Shown: piece after piece, positions 8,561-16,285 of the stretch
Layout of the letters: each line of letters begins with the position of its first letter
Position numbering within the stretch: position 1 is the stretch's first letter
DNA from: an uncultured Paracoccaceae bacterium
GTDB taxonomy: Bacteria; Pseudomonadota; Alphaproteobacteria; Rhodobacterales; Rhodobacteraceae
Direction: 5' to 3'
Length of the DNA stretch: 64,000 nucleotides
Assembly: GCA_958439195.1 (NCBI GenBank)
Contig: OY288166.1
Location: 132,160 to 196,159 of the forward strand
Notes under the pieces: model-generated
What the model was told of the DNA's origin: nothing
Seen by the model: the letters and a program-made list of their open reading frames with translations, nothing else
The model's database searches: none
Position numbers and translations under genes: made by a program

Positions 8561-8830
8561 TCAGTAGTCCTCGCCGAAGCGGTTTGCAACCAGCGCCTCC
8601 AGCGCATCGGCAAGCTTCTCCGCTTCCGCCCCCAACGTCACCACTTCGATGGCCGTTCCACGCGACGCCGCCAGCATCAGCAGGCCCATGATGGAATCCC
8701 CCGACACGGTCATGCCGTCCTTTGTAACCTTGGCCTGCGCGTCATGGCGTTCCACCACTTCCACGAACTTGGCCGATGCCCGCGCATGCAGGCCCTTTTC
8801 ATTGATGATCCGCAATACACGTCCGGTCAT
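8561..8830 (-). CDS. ptsH: HPr family phosphocarrier protein
   Basis: Phosphocarrier of an incomplete, regulatory PTS. The 89-residue product has the histidine site GLHARASAKF (His15) phosphorylated by enzyme I and the regulatory serine block SGDSIMGLLML (Ser46) that HprK modifies; the cognate hprK is encoded upstream in the same operon. A GTG at 8851 would add seven residues, but the ATG at 8830 gives the standard family start. No EIIB/EIIC permease is present here, as usual for alphaproteobacterial PTS that control carbon/nitrogen balance rather than import sugar. Enzyme I must lie elsewhere. Confidence 0.94.
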   Translation of the reverse strand: MTGRVLRIINEKGLHARASAKFVEVVERHDAQAKVTKDGMTVSGDSIMGLLMLAASRGTAIEVVTLGAEAEKLADALEALVANRFGEDY

Positions 8831-8884
8831 TTTACCCAGCTTACGCCCCACCGCCCCAGTTCAAACCCAAACCTGAGCCACAAC

Positions 8885-9280
8885 CTAAGCCCCGCCGCCA
8901 AGATCCAGACTGTTGATATACTTGCGCCCCGCGTCAAGCGCCGCCGCAACCGCTTCGGGCACCGTCAACTCGCGCGACTTGGCCAGTTTGATCAGCATCG
9001 GCAGGTTCGCGCCATAAACGATCCGCCGATCCTGACCCGCGCAGGCCATCAGCGACAGGTTGGACGGCGACCCCCCGAACATGTCCGTCACCACCACCAC
9101 GCCCTGCCCGCGATCCACCGAATCCGCTGCTGCGCAGATCTCGGCCTGCTTGGCACTGCGGTCATGCTCATCTTCGATGGCGATGGCGCGCATCGCATCC
9201 TGCTTGCCCACAACATGCTCCACCGCCGACAGGTATTCCCGCGCCAGCCCGCCATGTGCCACGATCACAATGCCGATCAC
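8885..9280 (-). CDS. PTS EIIA component, mannose/fructose type (regulatory)
   Basis: EIIA-Man domain protein of 131 residues that accepts phosphate from HPr. The active histidine is His9 in IVIVAHG and the family's TDMFGGSPSN loop follows near residue 70. Stand-alone EIIA of this type without EIIB/C is standard in alphaproteobacteria, where it acts as a signalling protein (often called EIIAMan/ManX). The start overlaps the rapZ stop by four bases (ATGA), showing tight translational coupling; HPr follows 54 bases downstream. Confidence 0.92.
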   Translation of the reverse strand: MIGIVIVAHGGLAREYLSAVEHVVGKQDAMRAIAIEDEHDRSAKQAEICAAADSVDRGQGVVVVTDMFGGSPSNLSLMACAGQDRRIVYGANLPMLIKLAKSRELTVPEAVAAALDAGRKYINSLDLGGGA

Positions 9281-10242
9281 GCGCCCGTCACCCCAGTAGC
9301 CAAGGGCGGCTCAGATGCCGCCCTGCGTTCCAGTTCCCGGTGACGTTTTGACACCGGCCAGCCAGCCTCTGCAAGCGCCTTGCCCAATATTTCTGCAACT
9401 GCAACACTGCGGTGTTGCCCGCCGGTGCAGCCAAAACCGATGGCCAGATGCGCCTTTCCTTCCTCCACCATAGCCGGAAGAAGAAAGGTCACCAGATCGC
9501 TCAACTTATCGTAGAATTCAGCAAAACGCGCATCACCGCGGATATAATCCTCAACCGCCGCATCGCGCCCGTCCAGATCGCGCAGGCCCGCTTCCCAATA
9601 GGGATTCCGCAGGAAACGGCAGTCGAACACCATGTCCACGCCCCTTGGCATCCCGCGCTTGTAACTGAAACTCTGCAACGACACCGCCAGGCGTGCGCCC
9701 ACCCGTGGATCGAACCATTGCGCCAGTTCCGCCTTCAGGTCATGCGGGCTCATCTCTGTCGTGTCGATCAGGTGATCCGCCCGCGCCCGGATCGGGGCCA
9801 GAAGGTCAATCTCGCGCGCTACGCCCTCGGCGGGCGTCTCGGCAGGGGCCAGCGGATGCCGCCGCCGCGTCTGGCTGTAGCGCTGGATCAGAACCGCCGC
9901 CGCGCAATCCACATAAACCACTTCCAGCGCCACCCGCGGGTCCCGCGTCAGCGCATCAATCAACTCGATCAGCGCCGCCACGTTGAAATCCCGGTTCCGC
10001 ACATCCAGGCCCAACGCGATGGGCCGCCCCAAAGGCGCGCCCTCGATCAAACGTGGCACAAGGCTCAGGGGCAGGTTGTCGATGACCTCAAAACCAAGAT
10101 CTTCAAACGCATCAATCGCCGTTGACCGCCCCGCCCCCGAAGGCCCGGTCACCAGCACCAGACGGTGCTCCTGTTGCGGTATCGCGTCCTGCATCGCAGA
10201 TACTTTCGTCAAACCGGGCGTCAAACCGGGCGCTTCCGTCAT
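9277..10242 (-). CDS. rapZ: RNase adapter / nucleotide-binding protein RapZ
   Basis: P-loop protein of 321 residues. Walker A (GPSGAGRST) is at residues 33-41 and the C-terminal RNA-binding domain contains GFGCTGGQHRSVAVAE, diagnostic of RapZ/YvcJ. In E. coli it guides RNase E to the GlmZ small RNA to tune GlmS; in alphaproteobacteria the target is less clear. The first 16 residues are extra relative to E. coli, and an internal Met (codon 17) could be used, but the four-base overlap of the 10242 start with the hprK stop supports the longer form. Its place between hprK and EIIA links it to the PTS relay. Confidence 0.93.
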   Translation of the reverse strand: MTEAPGLTPGLTKVSAMQDAIPQQEHRLVLVTGPSGAGRSTAIDAFEDLGFEVIDNLPLSLVPRLIEGAPLGRPIALGLDVRNRDFNVAALIELIDALTRDPRVALEVVYVDCAAAVLIQRYSQTRRRHPLAPAETPAEGVAREIDLLAPIRARADHLIDTTEMSPHDLKAELAQWFDPRVGARLAVSLQSFSYKRGMPRGVDMVFDCRFLRNPYWEAGLRDLDGRDAAVEDYIRGDARFAEFYDKLSDLVTFLLPAMVEEGKAHLAIGFGCTGGQHRSVAVAEILGKALAEAGWPVSKRHRELERRAASEPPLATGVTGA

Positions 10243-10661
10243 TCCCGTCGCCCTGCCCTGACATAGAGCATCAGCGAAGCCGGGAAATGGGGCGCATTCT
10301 GCCCAAGCACAAGGTCTACTGTACGTCCGAGGTAGGAAACCCTACGTCGCAAAGGCAAACGCATCGTCTCTGCTTCCCCCAGATCGACCACCAGCGCCAC
10401 CTTGGCCCCTTCATCCGGCTCGGCATTCAATATGCCCACGCCCCGCGCCTCGATCATTCCCCGGATTGTCGGCGGGCACGCGGCCCAAAGCGCCCCATCC
10501 CGCAGCGAAAGCGCCACTTGATCATCTGCCACCAGCCGCGCGCCCAAAGCCATCAACTGCAAGCCCAGCGCCGATTTGCCCGCCCCGGATGGCCCCGTGA
10601 TCAGAATGCCCCGCCCCTCTACCGCCACGCAGGTCGCATGCAGCAGATGGTCGCCACTCAC
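10239..10661 (-). CDS. hprK: HPr kinase/phosphorylase, short alphaproteobacterial form
   Basis: Phosphorylates and dephosphorylates HPr at Ser46. At 140 residues it contains only the catalytic domain, lacking the N-terminal half found in Firmicutes, as is normal in alphaproteobacteria. Visible are the Walker A GPSGAGKS (residues 23-30), VADDQVAL, and the family signature IRGMIEARGVGIL. It overlaps chvG by four bases upstream and rapZ by four bases downstream, so it is made as part of the chvI-chvG-hprK-rapZ-EIIA-HPr operon. This order ties the phosphorelay to the envelope-sensing two-component system. Confidence 0.94.
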   Translation of the reverse strand: MSGDHLLHATCVAVEGRGILITGPSGAGKSALGLQLMALGARLVADDQVALSLRDGALWAACPPTIRGMIEARGVGILNAEPDEGAKVALVVDLGEAETMRLPLRRRVSYLGRTVDLVLGQNAPHFPASLMLYVRAGRRE

Positions 10662-12349
10662 ACCGGCAGACCCACCACAAACCGCGCGCCCAGCGGATCA
10701 GAGGTTACATCCGCATGCGTCGGCCGGATATTTTCGGCCCAGATCACACCGCCATGCGCCTCGACGATCTGTTTGGAAATCGCCAGCCCCAGCCCCGAAT
10801 GTTCGCCAAACTGCCCCTGCGGACGTTCGGAATAGAACCGCTTGAACACCTTGGTCAGCGCCTGTTCGGGAATCCCCGGCCCGGTATCCTCGACCACGAT
10901 CAACACCCGGTTCTCGCGCCGCCGCGCCCAGACGCGCACGGCATCGCCATCTTCGCAAAAGCTGATTGCATTGGTGATCAGGTTCACGAACACCTGCGCC
11001 AGCCGCGCCTCCAACCCCCGGATCATGATCGGGTCGCTGGGGAAATCGGTGATGAACTCGACACCCTTCTCATTCGCCTGCTGGCCCAGATATTCCGCAA
11101 TATTGGTCAGGGTGCGGACAAGGTTGAACTCCTCCTCCTCCTCCTTGACCAATTCGCTATCCAACCGCGAGGCGTTGGAAATATCGCTGACCAGCCGGTC
11201 CAGACGCCGCACATCATGCTCGATCACGTCCAGAAGTTTGTTCTTCTGGTCCTCGCGCTTTGCCAGCCGCATCGTGCCAACCGCCGACCGCAGGCTTGCC
11301 AACGGGTTCTTGATCTCATGCGCCACGTCCGCCGCGAACTGCTCATTCGCGTCGATCCGGTCATACAGCGCCGCCACCATGCCCCGCATGGCCACCGACA
11401 GCCGCCCGATCTCATCCGGGCGCGCCGCCAGATCGGGTATCCGCACCCGCCCCGGCGCCATCTTGCGCGCATCCCGGTCACGGCCCAACTCGGCCGCCGC
11501 CGCAAGGTCCGACAACGGGTTGGCAATCGTCGACGCCAGCAAAAGGCTCAGCCCGAAGGACATCATCAGCGATGCGATGAAAATCAAAAGAACCTGTTCA
11601 CGCTCGCCGCGCACCAAAACGTCAATCCCGCCCTGATCTCCCGTCAGCGCAACCACGGCCAGCACCTGCCCGCCCACCATCACCGGCTCGGCCACCGCAA
11701 AGACCCGCCCGCCATCCGGCGCGCGCCCGTCGATCCGAACACCTTCACCCTTCAGCGCCGCAGGCAGCAACGTCTGCACCAGCGACAGGCCGTCGGTCCC
11801 CGCGGCCTCCGGCTCGCCCCCGGACAACATCCCCCGGACGCCATTCCATGCCCCCGTCAGCGTATCCACAATCGGTGTCGGACGTGCTGCAATCACCTCG
11901 GGCGCGGCGCCCATGCGCCGGGCCACCACTGACCCGTCCGCCGCCACGGCAAAGGCTTCCACCCCCGGCGGCACCTGAACCGTCTCAAGCACTCGCGCCA
12001 GTCGCGCCGCATCCATCGGCCCCGGAACCTCGGACGCCACCGCCTCGAACACATCCGACACCAGTGCCGCCTCATTCACCAGCGCCTCGCTGCGCAGCGA
12101 AACCAGCGTATCGCGGAACGGGTTCAGAAACAGCACGCCCCCCGCCAGCACCAAAAGCGCCAGCAGGTTGAACAGGATGATTTTCCGCGCCAACGGCGAC
12201 CGGTTCAACGACACCAGCCCCCGCCTGTCCCGGCTTGCGCGCAAGGCAGGGTCAACCAGCGCCTCTCCCGAGGTCCAGTCTTCCCCCAGAACAACCTCCC
12301 CGCTGCGGGCGGGGCGGCCTTCTTTTCCAATGCGCGGCGCTGCGGTCAT
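10658..12349 (-). CDS. chvG: Sensor histidine kinase ChvG
   Basis: Membrane sensor kinase of the ChvG/ExoS family, 563 residues. It has an N-terminal transmembrane segment (about 54-78), a long periplasmic stimulus-sensing domain, a second transmembrane segment (about 255-280), a HAMP linker, the phospho-acceptor H-box VAHEIKNPLASL (His344), and ATP-binding blocks N (NLITNAISF), G1 (DTGPGIP) and G2 (GLGLAISK). In rhizobia, ChvG is held inactive by ExoR and responds to acid and envelope stress; ExoR is not seen here. It starts immediately after chvI and overlaps hprK. Confidence 0.94.
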   Translation of the reverse strand: MTAAPRIGKEGRPARSGEVVLGEDWTSGEALVDPALRASRDRRGLVSLNRSPLARKIILFNLLALLVLAGGVLFLNPFRDTLVSLRSEALVNEAALVSDVFEAVASEVPGPMDAARLARVLETVQVPPGVEAFAVAADGSVVARRMGAAPEVIAARPTPIVDTLTGAWNGVRGMLSGGEPEAAGTDGLSLVQTLLPAALKGEGVRIDGRAPDGGRVFAVAEPVMVGGQVLAVVALTGDQGGIDVLVRGEREQVLLIFIASLMMSFGLSLLLASTIANPLSDLAAAAELGRDRDARKMAPGRVRIPDLAARPDEIGRLSVAMRGMVAALYDRIDANEQFAADVAHEIKNPLASLRSAVGTMRLAKREDQKNKLLDVIEHDVRRLDRLVSDISNASRLDSELVKEEEEEFNLVRTLTNIAEYLGQQANEKGVEFITDFPSDPIMIRGLEARLAQVFVNLITNAISFCEDGDAVRVWARRRENRVLIVVEDTGPGIPEQALTKVFKRFYSERPQGQFGEHSGLGLAISKQIVEAHGGVIWAENIRPTHADVTSDPLGARFVVGLPV

Positions 12350-13051
12350 TTATTCTTCGTTGTAACGATAGCCGATGCCGTAAAGCGTCTCGATGGCCGA
12401 AAAGTTGTCATCCACCGCGCGCATCTTCTTGCGCAGCCGCTTGATATGGCTGTCGATGGTCCGGTCATCCACATAAACCTGATCATCATAGGCCACATCC
12501 ATCAGCTGGTCACGGCTCTTAACAAAGCCGGGCCGCTGGGCCAGGGCTTGCAACAGCATGAACTCCGTCACGGTCAGCGCAACGTCATTGCCCTTCCACG
12601 TCACCGAATGGCGCAGCGGGTCCATCCGCAGGTTGCCCCGCTCCATGATCTTGGTTTCTTCCGTCACCGCAACCTCGCCACTGGCGATGGCATCCTGACG
12701 GCGCAGCAGCGCCCGGATACGCTCCACCAGAAGTCGCTGCGAAAACGGCTTCTTCACATAGTCATCGGCGCCCATCCGCAGGCCCAGAACCTCGTCGATC
12801 TCGTCATCCTTGGATGTCAAAAAGATCACTGGCATACTGGTTTTCTGCCGCAGCCGCTGCAACAGGTCCATCCCGTCCATCCGCGGCATCTTGATATCCA
12901 GCACCGCCATGTCCGGCAGGCGACGGTTGAACGCATCCAGCGCCGACTGCCCGTCATTATACGTCTCGACCTCGAAGCCTTCGGCCTCAAGGGTCATTGC
13001 GACGGATGTCAGGATATTCCTGTCATCATCGACAAGTGCGATCCTTGCCAT
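12350..13051 (-). CDS. chvI: Response regulator ChvI
   Basis: OmpR/PhoB-class regulator of 233 residues. The receiver domain has the acidic cluster DDD at residues 8-10, the phospho-acceptor Asp52 in VLDIKMP and the conserved TSK lysine. The C-terminal winged helix contains TVTEFMLLQAL and DDRTIDSHIKRLRKKMR, typical of ChvI. I chose ATG 13051 (MARIALVDDD); a longer frame to 13081 has no family support. It is divergent from pckA across 379 bases, a layout conserved in many alphaproteobacteria, where ChvI is a candidate regulator of pckA and of its own operon. Confidence 0.95.
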   Translation of the reverse strand: MARIALVDDDRNILTSVAMTLEAEGFEVETYNDGQSALDAFNRRLPDMAVLDIKMPRMDGMDLLQRLRQKTSMPVIFLTSKDDEIDEVLGLRMGADDYVKKPFSQRLLVERIRALLRRQDAIASGEVAVTEETKIMERGNLRMDPLRHSVTWKGNDVALTVTEFMLLQALAQRPGFVKSRDQLMDVAYDDQVYVDDRTIDSHIKRLRKKMRAVDDNFSAIETLYGIGYRYNEE

Positions 13052-13430
13052 GTTGATTTCCCTACTCTGCCCGTGTGTCATTGATTTTTTCTTTTGTGGG
13101 GCATGATCATTTTTCCATCGCAGGGAATCAACCGATATGTGCGAATCACGTCATCTGTTGGGCGCAACCGTCGCGGAAAACCCACAGAAATGGCTAAATT
13201 GCCGCACATTCCCGTCCTGCGGGCAGGATTGTATCCACTGGTTGCGCTAAACCCGGAATGGTTGCGCTAACTGTGCGAAAGCGTCCTGTTCCATGCGGCA
13301 AACGACGTGTTATAGCAATTTTATGTCGCGTCCGATTTGGCCCGGACGTTGGCATACCGCCCCGTGGCCCGGGCGGTGCATATCTGGGATGGAAATGGTC
13401 GGTGCGATCCCGACCGCAGGAGCTTGCAGC
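13052..13430. promoter_or_regulatory. Divergent chvI/pckA control region with tandem operator-like repeats
   Basis: A 379-base non-coding region. The exact 12-base word TGGTTGCGCTAA occurs at 13239-13250 and 13259-13270, a 20-base (two helical turns) period in the same orientation. Each copy with its flank resembles the LacI-family consensus TGTTAGCGCTAACA (10 and 11 of 14 matches by my count). In Sinorhizobium a LacI-type protein, PckR, represses pckA, so a PckR-like operator pair is a reasonable guess. The chvI-proximal part (13082-13130) is T-rich and contains the palindrome ATGATCAT. I cannot place -35/-10 boxes with confidence. Confidence 0.55.
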
Positions 13431-15029
13431 ATGACGAATGGACGCGTGAACCCGGCGCAGGAATTGGCACATCAAGGCATCACCGGCCTGGGGAACGTCT
13501 CTTACAACGACCTCGAACCGGCCTTGGTGGAATACGCCATCCAGCGCGGCGAAGGCCGTCTTGGCAAAGGCGGTGCCTTCCTCTGCTCGACCGGGCAATT
13601 CACCGGCCGCTCCCCCAAGGACAAGTTCGTCGTCCGCAGCACATCGGTCGAAAACACGATCTGGTGGGAAAACAACGCCCCGATGGCGCCCGAAGCCTTT
13701 GATCGGCTGCATGCCGATATGCTGGCCCATATGCAGGGCCGCGATTATTTCGTGCAGGATCTCTATGCCGGGGCCGATCCCGTCCACCGCCTTGACGTGC
13801 GCGTCGTCACCGAACTGGCGTGGCACGGCCTGTTCATCCGCCACCTCCTCCGCCGCCCATCGCGCGAAGAACTGGACAGTTTCGTCCCCGAATGGACGAT
13901 CATCAACTGCCCCAGCTTCAAGGCCGATCCGGCCCGGCACGGCTGCCGCACGGAAACCGTGATCACGCTGAACTTCGACAAGAAACTGATCCTGATCGCC
14001 AACACCGCCTATGCGGGCGAAAACAAGAAATCCGTTTTCACCCTGCTGAACTACCTGCTGCCGGAAAAGGGCGTCATGCCCATGCATTGCTCGGCCAACC
14101 ACGCCATTGGCAACCCGGTCGACTCGGCGGTGTTCTTCGGCCTCTCCGGCACCGGCAAGACCACGCTTTCCGCCGCACCCGACCGCACCCTGATCGGCGA
14201 TGACGAACACGGCTGGTCCGATCGTGGCACCTTTAATTTCGAAGGCGGCTGCTACGCAAAGACCATCAACCTCGACCCGCAGGCCGAACCTGACATCTAT
14301 GCCACCACCCACCGCTTTGCGACCGTGGTGGAAAACATGGTCTACGATCCCGAAACGCTGGAACTCGATTTCGACGATGACAGCCTGACCGCCAACACCC
14401 GCTGCGCCTATCCGCTGGACTACATCCCCAACGCATCGGCCACCGGTCTTGGCGGGCACCCCAAGAACATCATCATGCTCACCTGCGATGCCTTTGGCGT
14501 GCTGCCGCCCATCGCGCGGCTGACCCCCGCGCAGGCGATGTATCACTTCCTGTCGGGCTTCACATCCAAGGTGGCCGGCACCGAACGGGGCGTCACCGAA
14601 CCGACGCCCACCTTCTCTACCTGCTTTGGCGCGCCCTTCATGCCCCGCCGCCCCGAGGTTTATGGCAAACTGCTGCAAGCCAAGATCGCCAAGCACGGCG
14701 CAACCTGCTGGCTGGTGAACACCGGCTGGACCGGCGGTGCCTATGGCACAGGCCGCCGCATGCCGATCAAGGCCACCCGCGCCCTTCTGTCGGCCGCGCT
14801 TGACGGCTCACTTGCGGCTGTCGACTTCCGCCGCGATGCCAATTTTGGCTTCGATGTTCCGGTCGCCGTGCCGGGGGTGGATGCCACGCTCTTGAACCCG
14901 CGCGCCACCTGGGCCGACCCCGCCGCCTATGATGCACAGGCCGCCAAACTGGTCGACATGTTCTCCAAGAACTTCGCGCAATACGTGCCCTTCATCGACG
15001 ATGACGTGAAAGCCGCCGCCATCGGCTGA
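13431..15029 (+). CDS. pckA: Phosphoenolpyruvate carboxykinase (ATP)
   Basis: Converts oxaloacetate plus ATP to phosphoenolpyruvate, the entry to gluconeogenesis. The 532-residue product has TGQFTGRSPKDKF near the N-terminus (oxaloacetate loop), the kinase-1a P-loop GLSGTGKTTLS, the kinase-2 region DDEHGWSDRGTFNFEGGCYAK with metal ligands, and the C-terminal VNTGWTGGAYGTGRRM adenine-binding loop. AGGAG lies about 9 bases before ATG 13431; an open frame reaches 13293 but overlaps the control region. Length is normal for the family. Expression is probably tuned by the tandem repeats upstream and by ChvI. Confidence 0.97.
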   Translation: MTNGRVNPAQELAHQGITGLGNVSYNDLEPALVEYAIQRGEGRLGKGGAFLCSTGQFTGRSPKDKFVVRSTSVENTIWWENNAPMAPEAFDRLHADMLAHMQGRDYFVQDLYAGADPVHRLDVRVVTELAWHGLFIRHLLRRPSREELDSFVPEWTIINCPSFKADPARHGCRTETVITLNFDKKLILIANTAYAGENKKSVFTLLNYLLPEKGVMPMHCSANHAIGNPVDSAVFFGLSGTGKTTLSAAPDRTLIGDDEHGWSDRGTFNFEGGCYAKTINLDPQAEPDIYATTHRFATVVENMVYDPETLELDFDDDSLTANTRCAYPLDYIPNASATGLGGHPKNIIMLTCDAFGVLPPIARLTPAQAMYHFLSGFTSKVAGTERGVTEPTPTFSTCFGAPFMPRRPEVYGKLLQAKIAKHGATCWLVNTGWTGGAYGTGRRMPIKATRALLSAALDGSLAAVDFRRDANFGFDVPVAVPGVDATLLNPRATWADPAAYDAQAAKLVDMFSKNFAQYVPFIDDDVKAAAIG

Positions 15030-15037
15030 TCTCACCC

Positions 15038-15068
15038 GGCCGGGAGATTTCTGCGAAATTTCCCGGCC
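15038..15068. terminator. Strong hairpin after pckA (bidirectional terminator candidate)
   Basis: Thirteen-pair stem (12 Watson-Crick, one G-U) GGCCGGGAGATTT / AAATTTCCCGGCC around a CTGCG loop, between the convergent stops of pckA (15029) and the TauE gene (15121). It lacks a clear T-run. Read on the minus strand its core is TTTCGCAGAAA, shared with the hairpin at 38851. Confidence 0.65.
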
Positions 15069-15087
15069 ACCATCCCTGTGCGAAGCA

Positions 15088-15121
15088 CGAGGATAAGAAT
15101 TTTGGCAGAAAATTCGTCCTC
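15088..15121. repeat. Second hairpin in the pckA/tauE gap, same core family
   Basis: GAATTTT-GGCAG-AAAATTC at 15097-15115 is a perfect seven-pair stem; the outer GAGGA and TCCTC can add five more pairs. Its AGGATAA...TTTGGCAGAAA wording matches the hairpin at 38840-38871 (AGGATAA...TTTCGCAGAAA), so these appear to be copies of one small intergenic element. It abuts the TauE stop codon. Confidence 0.6.
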
Positions 15122-15888
15122 TACATCACCGCCTGCCGCACCAGATTCAGCCCCGTCAGCACCAGCAACGCCTGCGTCCAGCGCCGGAACCGCGCCTGAT
15201 CCAGCCGATCCTGCAACCGGTATCCCGCAAACATCCCCAGCATCGCCGGCACCACCAGCGCCGCTGAAAACCCAAGGCTCGCCGTATCCGCCACCCCGGT
15301 GCGCAAGTGCGCCACCAACAGCGCCGCCGCCCCGATCAGGAACACCACCCCCTGCACGCGCACCGTTTCTTGCTTCTCCGCCCCTGTGGACAGCAGATAC
15401 ACCAGCAACGGCGGCCCCCAGATGCCGGAAATCCCGCCGAACAGGCCACCCAGCACCCCCAGCCCCCATTCCGCCCGCGCCCGGTGCCGAATGGGCAGCG
15501 CCAGTGGCACCCCGGCAAGCTGCAATGCCGCAAAGGCCGTCACAGGCACCCCCAGCACCAGCAGATAGGCCGTGCGCGGCATCACCGTCAGCAGCGGCGC
15601 GGACAGCACGATGAACACCACTGTCCCGATCAGAAACCGCCGATAGGCAAAGGCCGATGCCCGCGCCGCCGCCATCCCCTGTCGCGTGGCCTGGCTCATA
15701 TTGGTGATCAACGTCGGCAGGATCAGCCCCGCCACCGCCAATTCCGGCGGCAAGAACCCGTTGAAGGCGGAAATCATGATCAGCGGCATGGCAAAGCCCA
15801 CCGCCCCCTTCACGAACCCCGCGAACAGCGTCACCGCCATCGCCGCCCAAAAGGCCGCAGGCTCCAACCCGGCCATCGCCCAATCCAT
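15121..15888 (-). CDS. TauE/SafE (DUF81) family membrane transporter
   Basis: Integral membrane protein of 255 residues with about seven to eight hydrophobic segments, of the TauE/SafE/YfcA family thought to export sulfite or organosulfonates. The two family half-motifs are visible: GFVKGAVGFAMPL near residue 24 and GLFGGISGIWGPPLLVYLL near residue 145. I chose ATG 15888, preceded by GGCAGGA; a longer frame reaches 15975 but the extra part is not hydrophobic and shows no family likeness. Substrate is unknown. It converges with pckA and is divergent from mcd. Confidence 0.85.
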   Translation of the reverse strand: MDWAMAGLEPAAFWAAMAVTLFAGFVKGAVGFAMPLIMISAFNGFLPPELAVAGLILPTLITNMSQATRQGMAAARASAFAYRRFLIGTVVFIVLSAPLLTVMPRTAYLLVLGVPVTAFAALQLAGVPLALPIRHRARAEWGLGVLGGLFGGISGIWGPPLLVYLLSTGAEKQETVRVQGVVFLIGAAALLVAHLRTGVADTASLGFSAALVVPAMLGMFAGYRLQDRLDQARFRRWTQALLVLTGLNLVRQAVM

Positions 15889-16285
15889 TCCTGCCCCCTG
15901 CTCCGCTTTGGCGCGACCATGCCGCCCCCTGCGGACAAAGCCAAGGGGCGGCAAAGCGAACCCCCGACTCACCAAGCCAAGCCCCGATGCAGAACGTGGT
16001 TAACCGTCCCCGACCGTGCGCTGCGTGCATACCGTTTGCTGCACTGCACGGCTGCACCGCGTGTTGCACCGCAAATCCACCCCAAACCGAACAATTACCT
16101 CAACGTCCGCAACGACTTACCCCCGAAACCACCCGACACTCCACCACCAAGGCCCGTTCCAATCGAAAATTCCGCTGCGACATTTTCCTTCACTTGATCT
16201 TTTTGCAGCGAAATTAAGTTGCTCAACCGATCCGAAGGCACTACCTATCTCGCAACCGCAGCATAGCCCGTTCAAGGTGATCCCG
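15889..16285. promoter_or_regulatory. Divergent tauE/mcd intergenic region with dispersed repeat and mcd promoter candidate
   Basis: A 397-base non-coding region. It contains one copy of the ~125-base dispersed repeat (15995-16120, listed separately). Downstream of it, TTGCTC at 16220-16225, a 17-base spacer and TACCTA at 16243-16248 form a possible sigma-70-type promoter about 38 bases before the mcd ATG. No classical ribosome site stands before the ATG at 16286 (GGTGATCCCG). The rest holds nothing I recognise. Confidence 0.4.
15995..16120 (+). repeat. Dispersed intergenic repeat, copy A (~126 bases)
   Basis: Aligns without gaps to the reverse complement of 61494-61618: I count about 86 identities in 125 positions (roughly 69%), concentrated in blocks. 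The blocks are GGTTAAC near the left end, a 20-base identical stretch ACCGTGCGCTGCGTGCATAC (16012-16031 here), CTGCACTG, GCTGCACC, TGCACCGC, and a CCGCA-CGACTTA right end. The TGCAC word recurs three times. The blocky conservation suggests a protein-binding array or structured RNA rather than a decaying gene. Confidence 0.65.

Noticed and set aside
10715..11932. 405-codon plus-strand frame
   Set aside because: Antisense to chvG, whose kinase motifs are complete.
13194..14696. 500-codon open frame on the minus strand
   Set aside because: Lies opposite pckA, whose translation matches the family along its whole length; the shadow protein is rich in Gly/Val/Asp with no motif.
16016..16285. 90-codon N-terminal extension of mcd
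   Set aside because: It would translate the dispersed repeat. Its translation resembles that of repeat B, which reflects the shared DNA, not a protein domain; Mcd homologues start near 16286.
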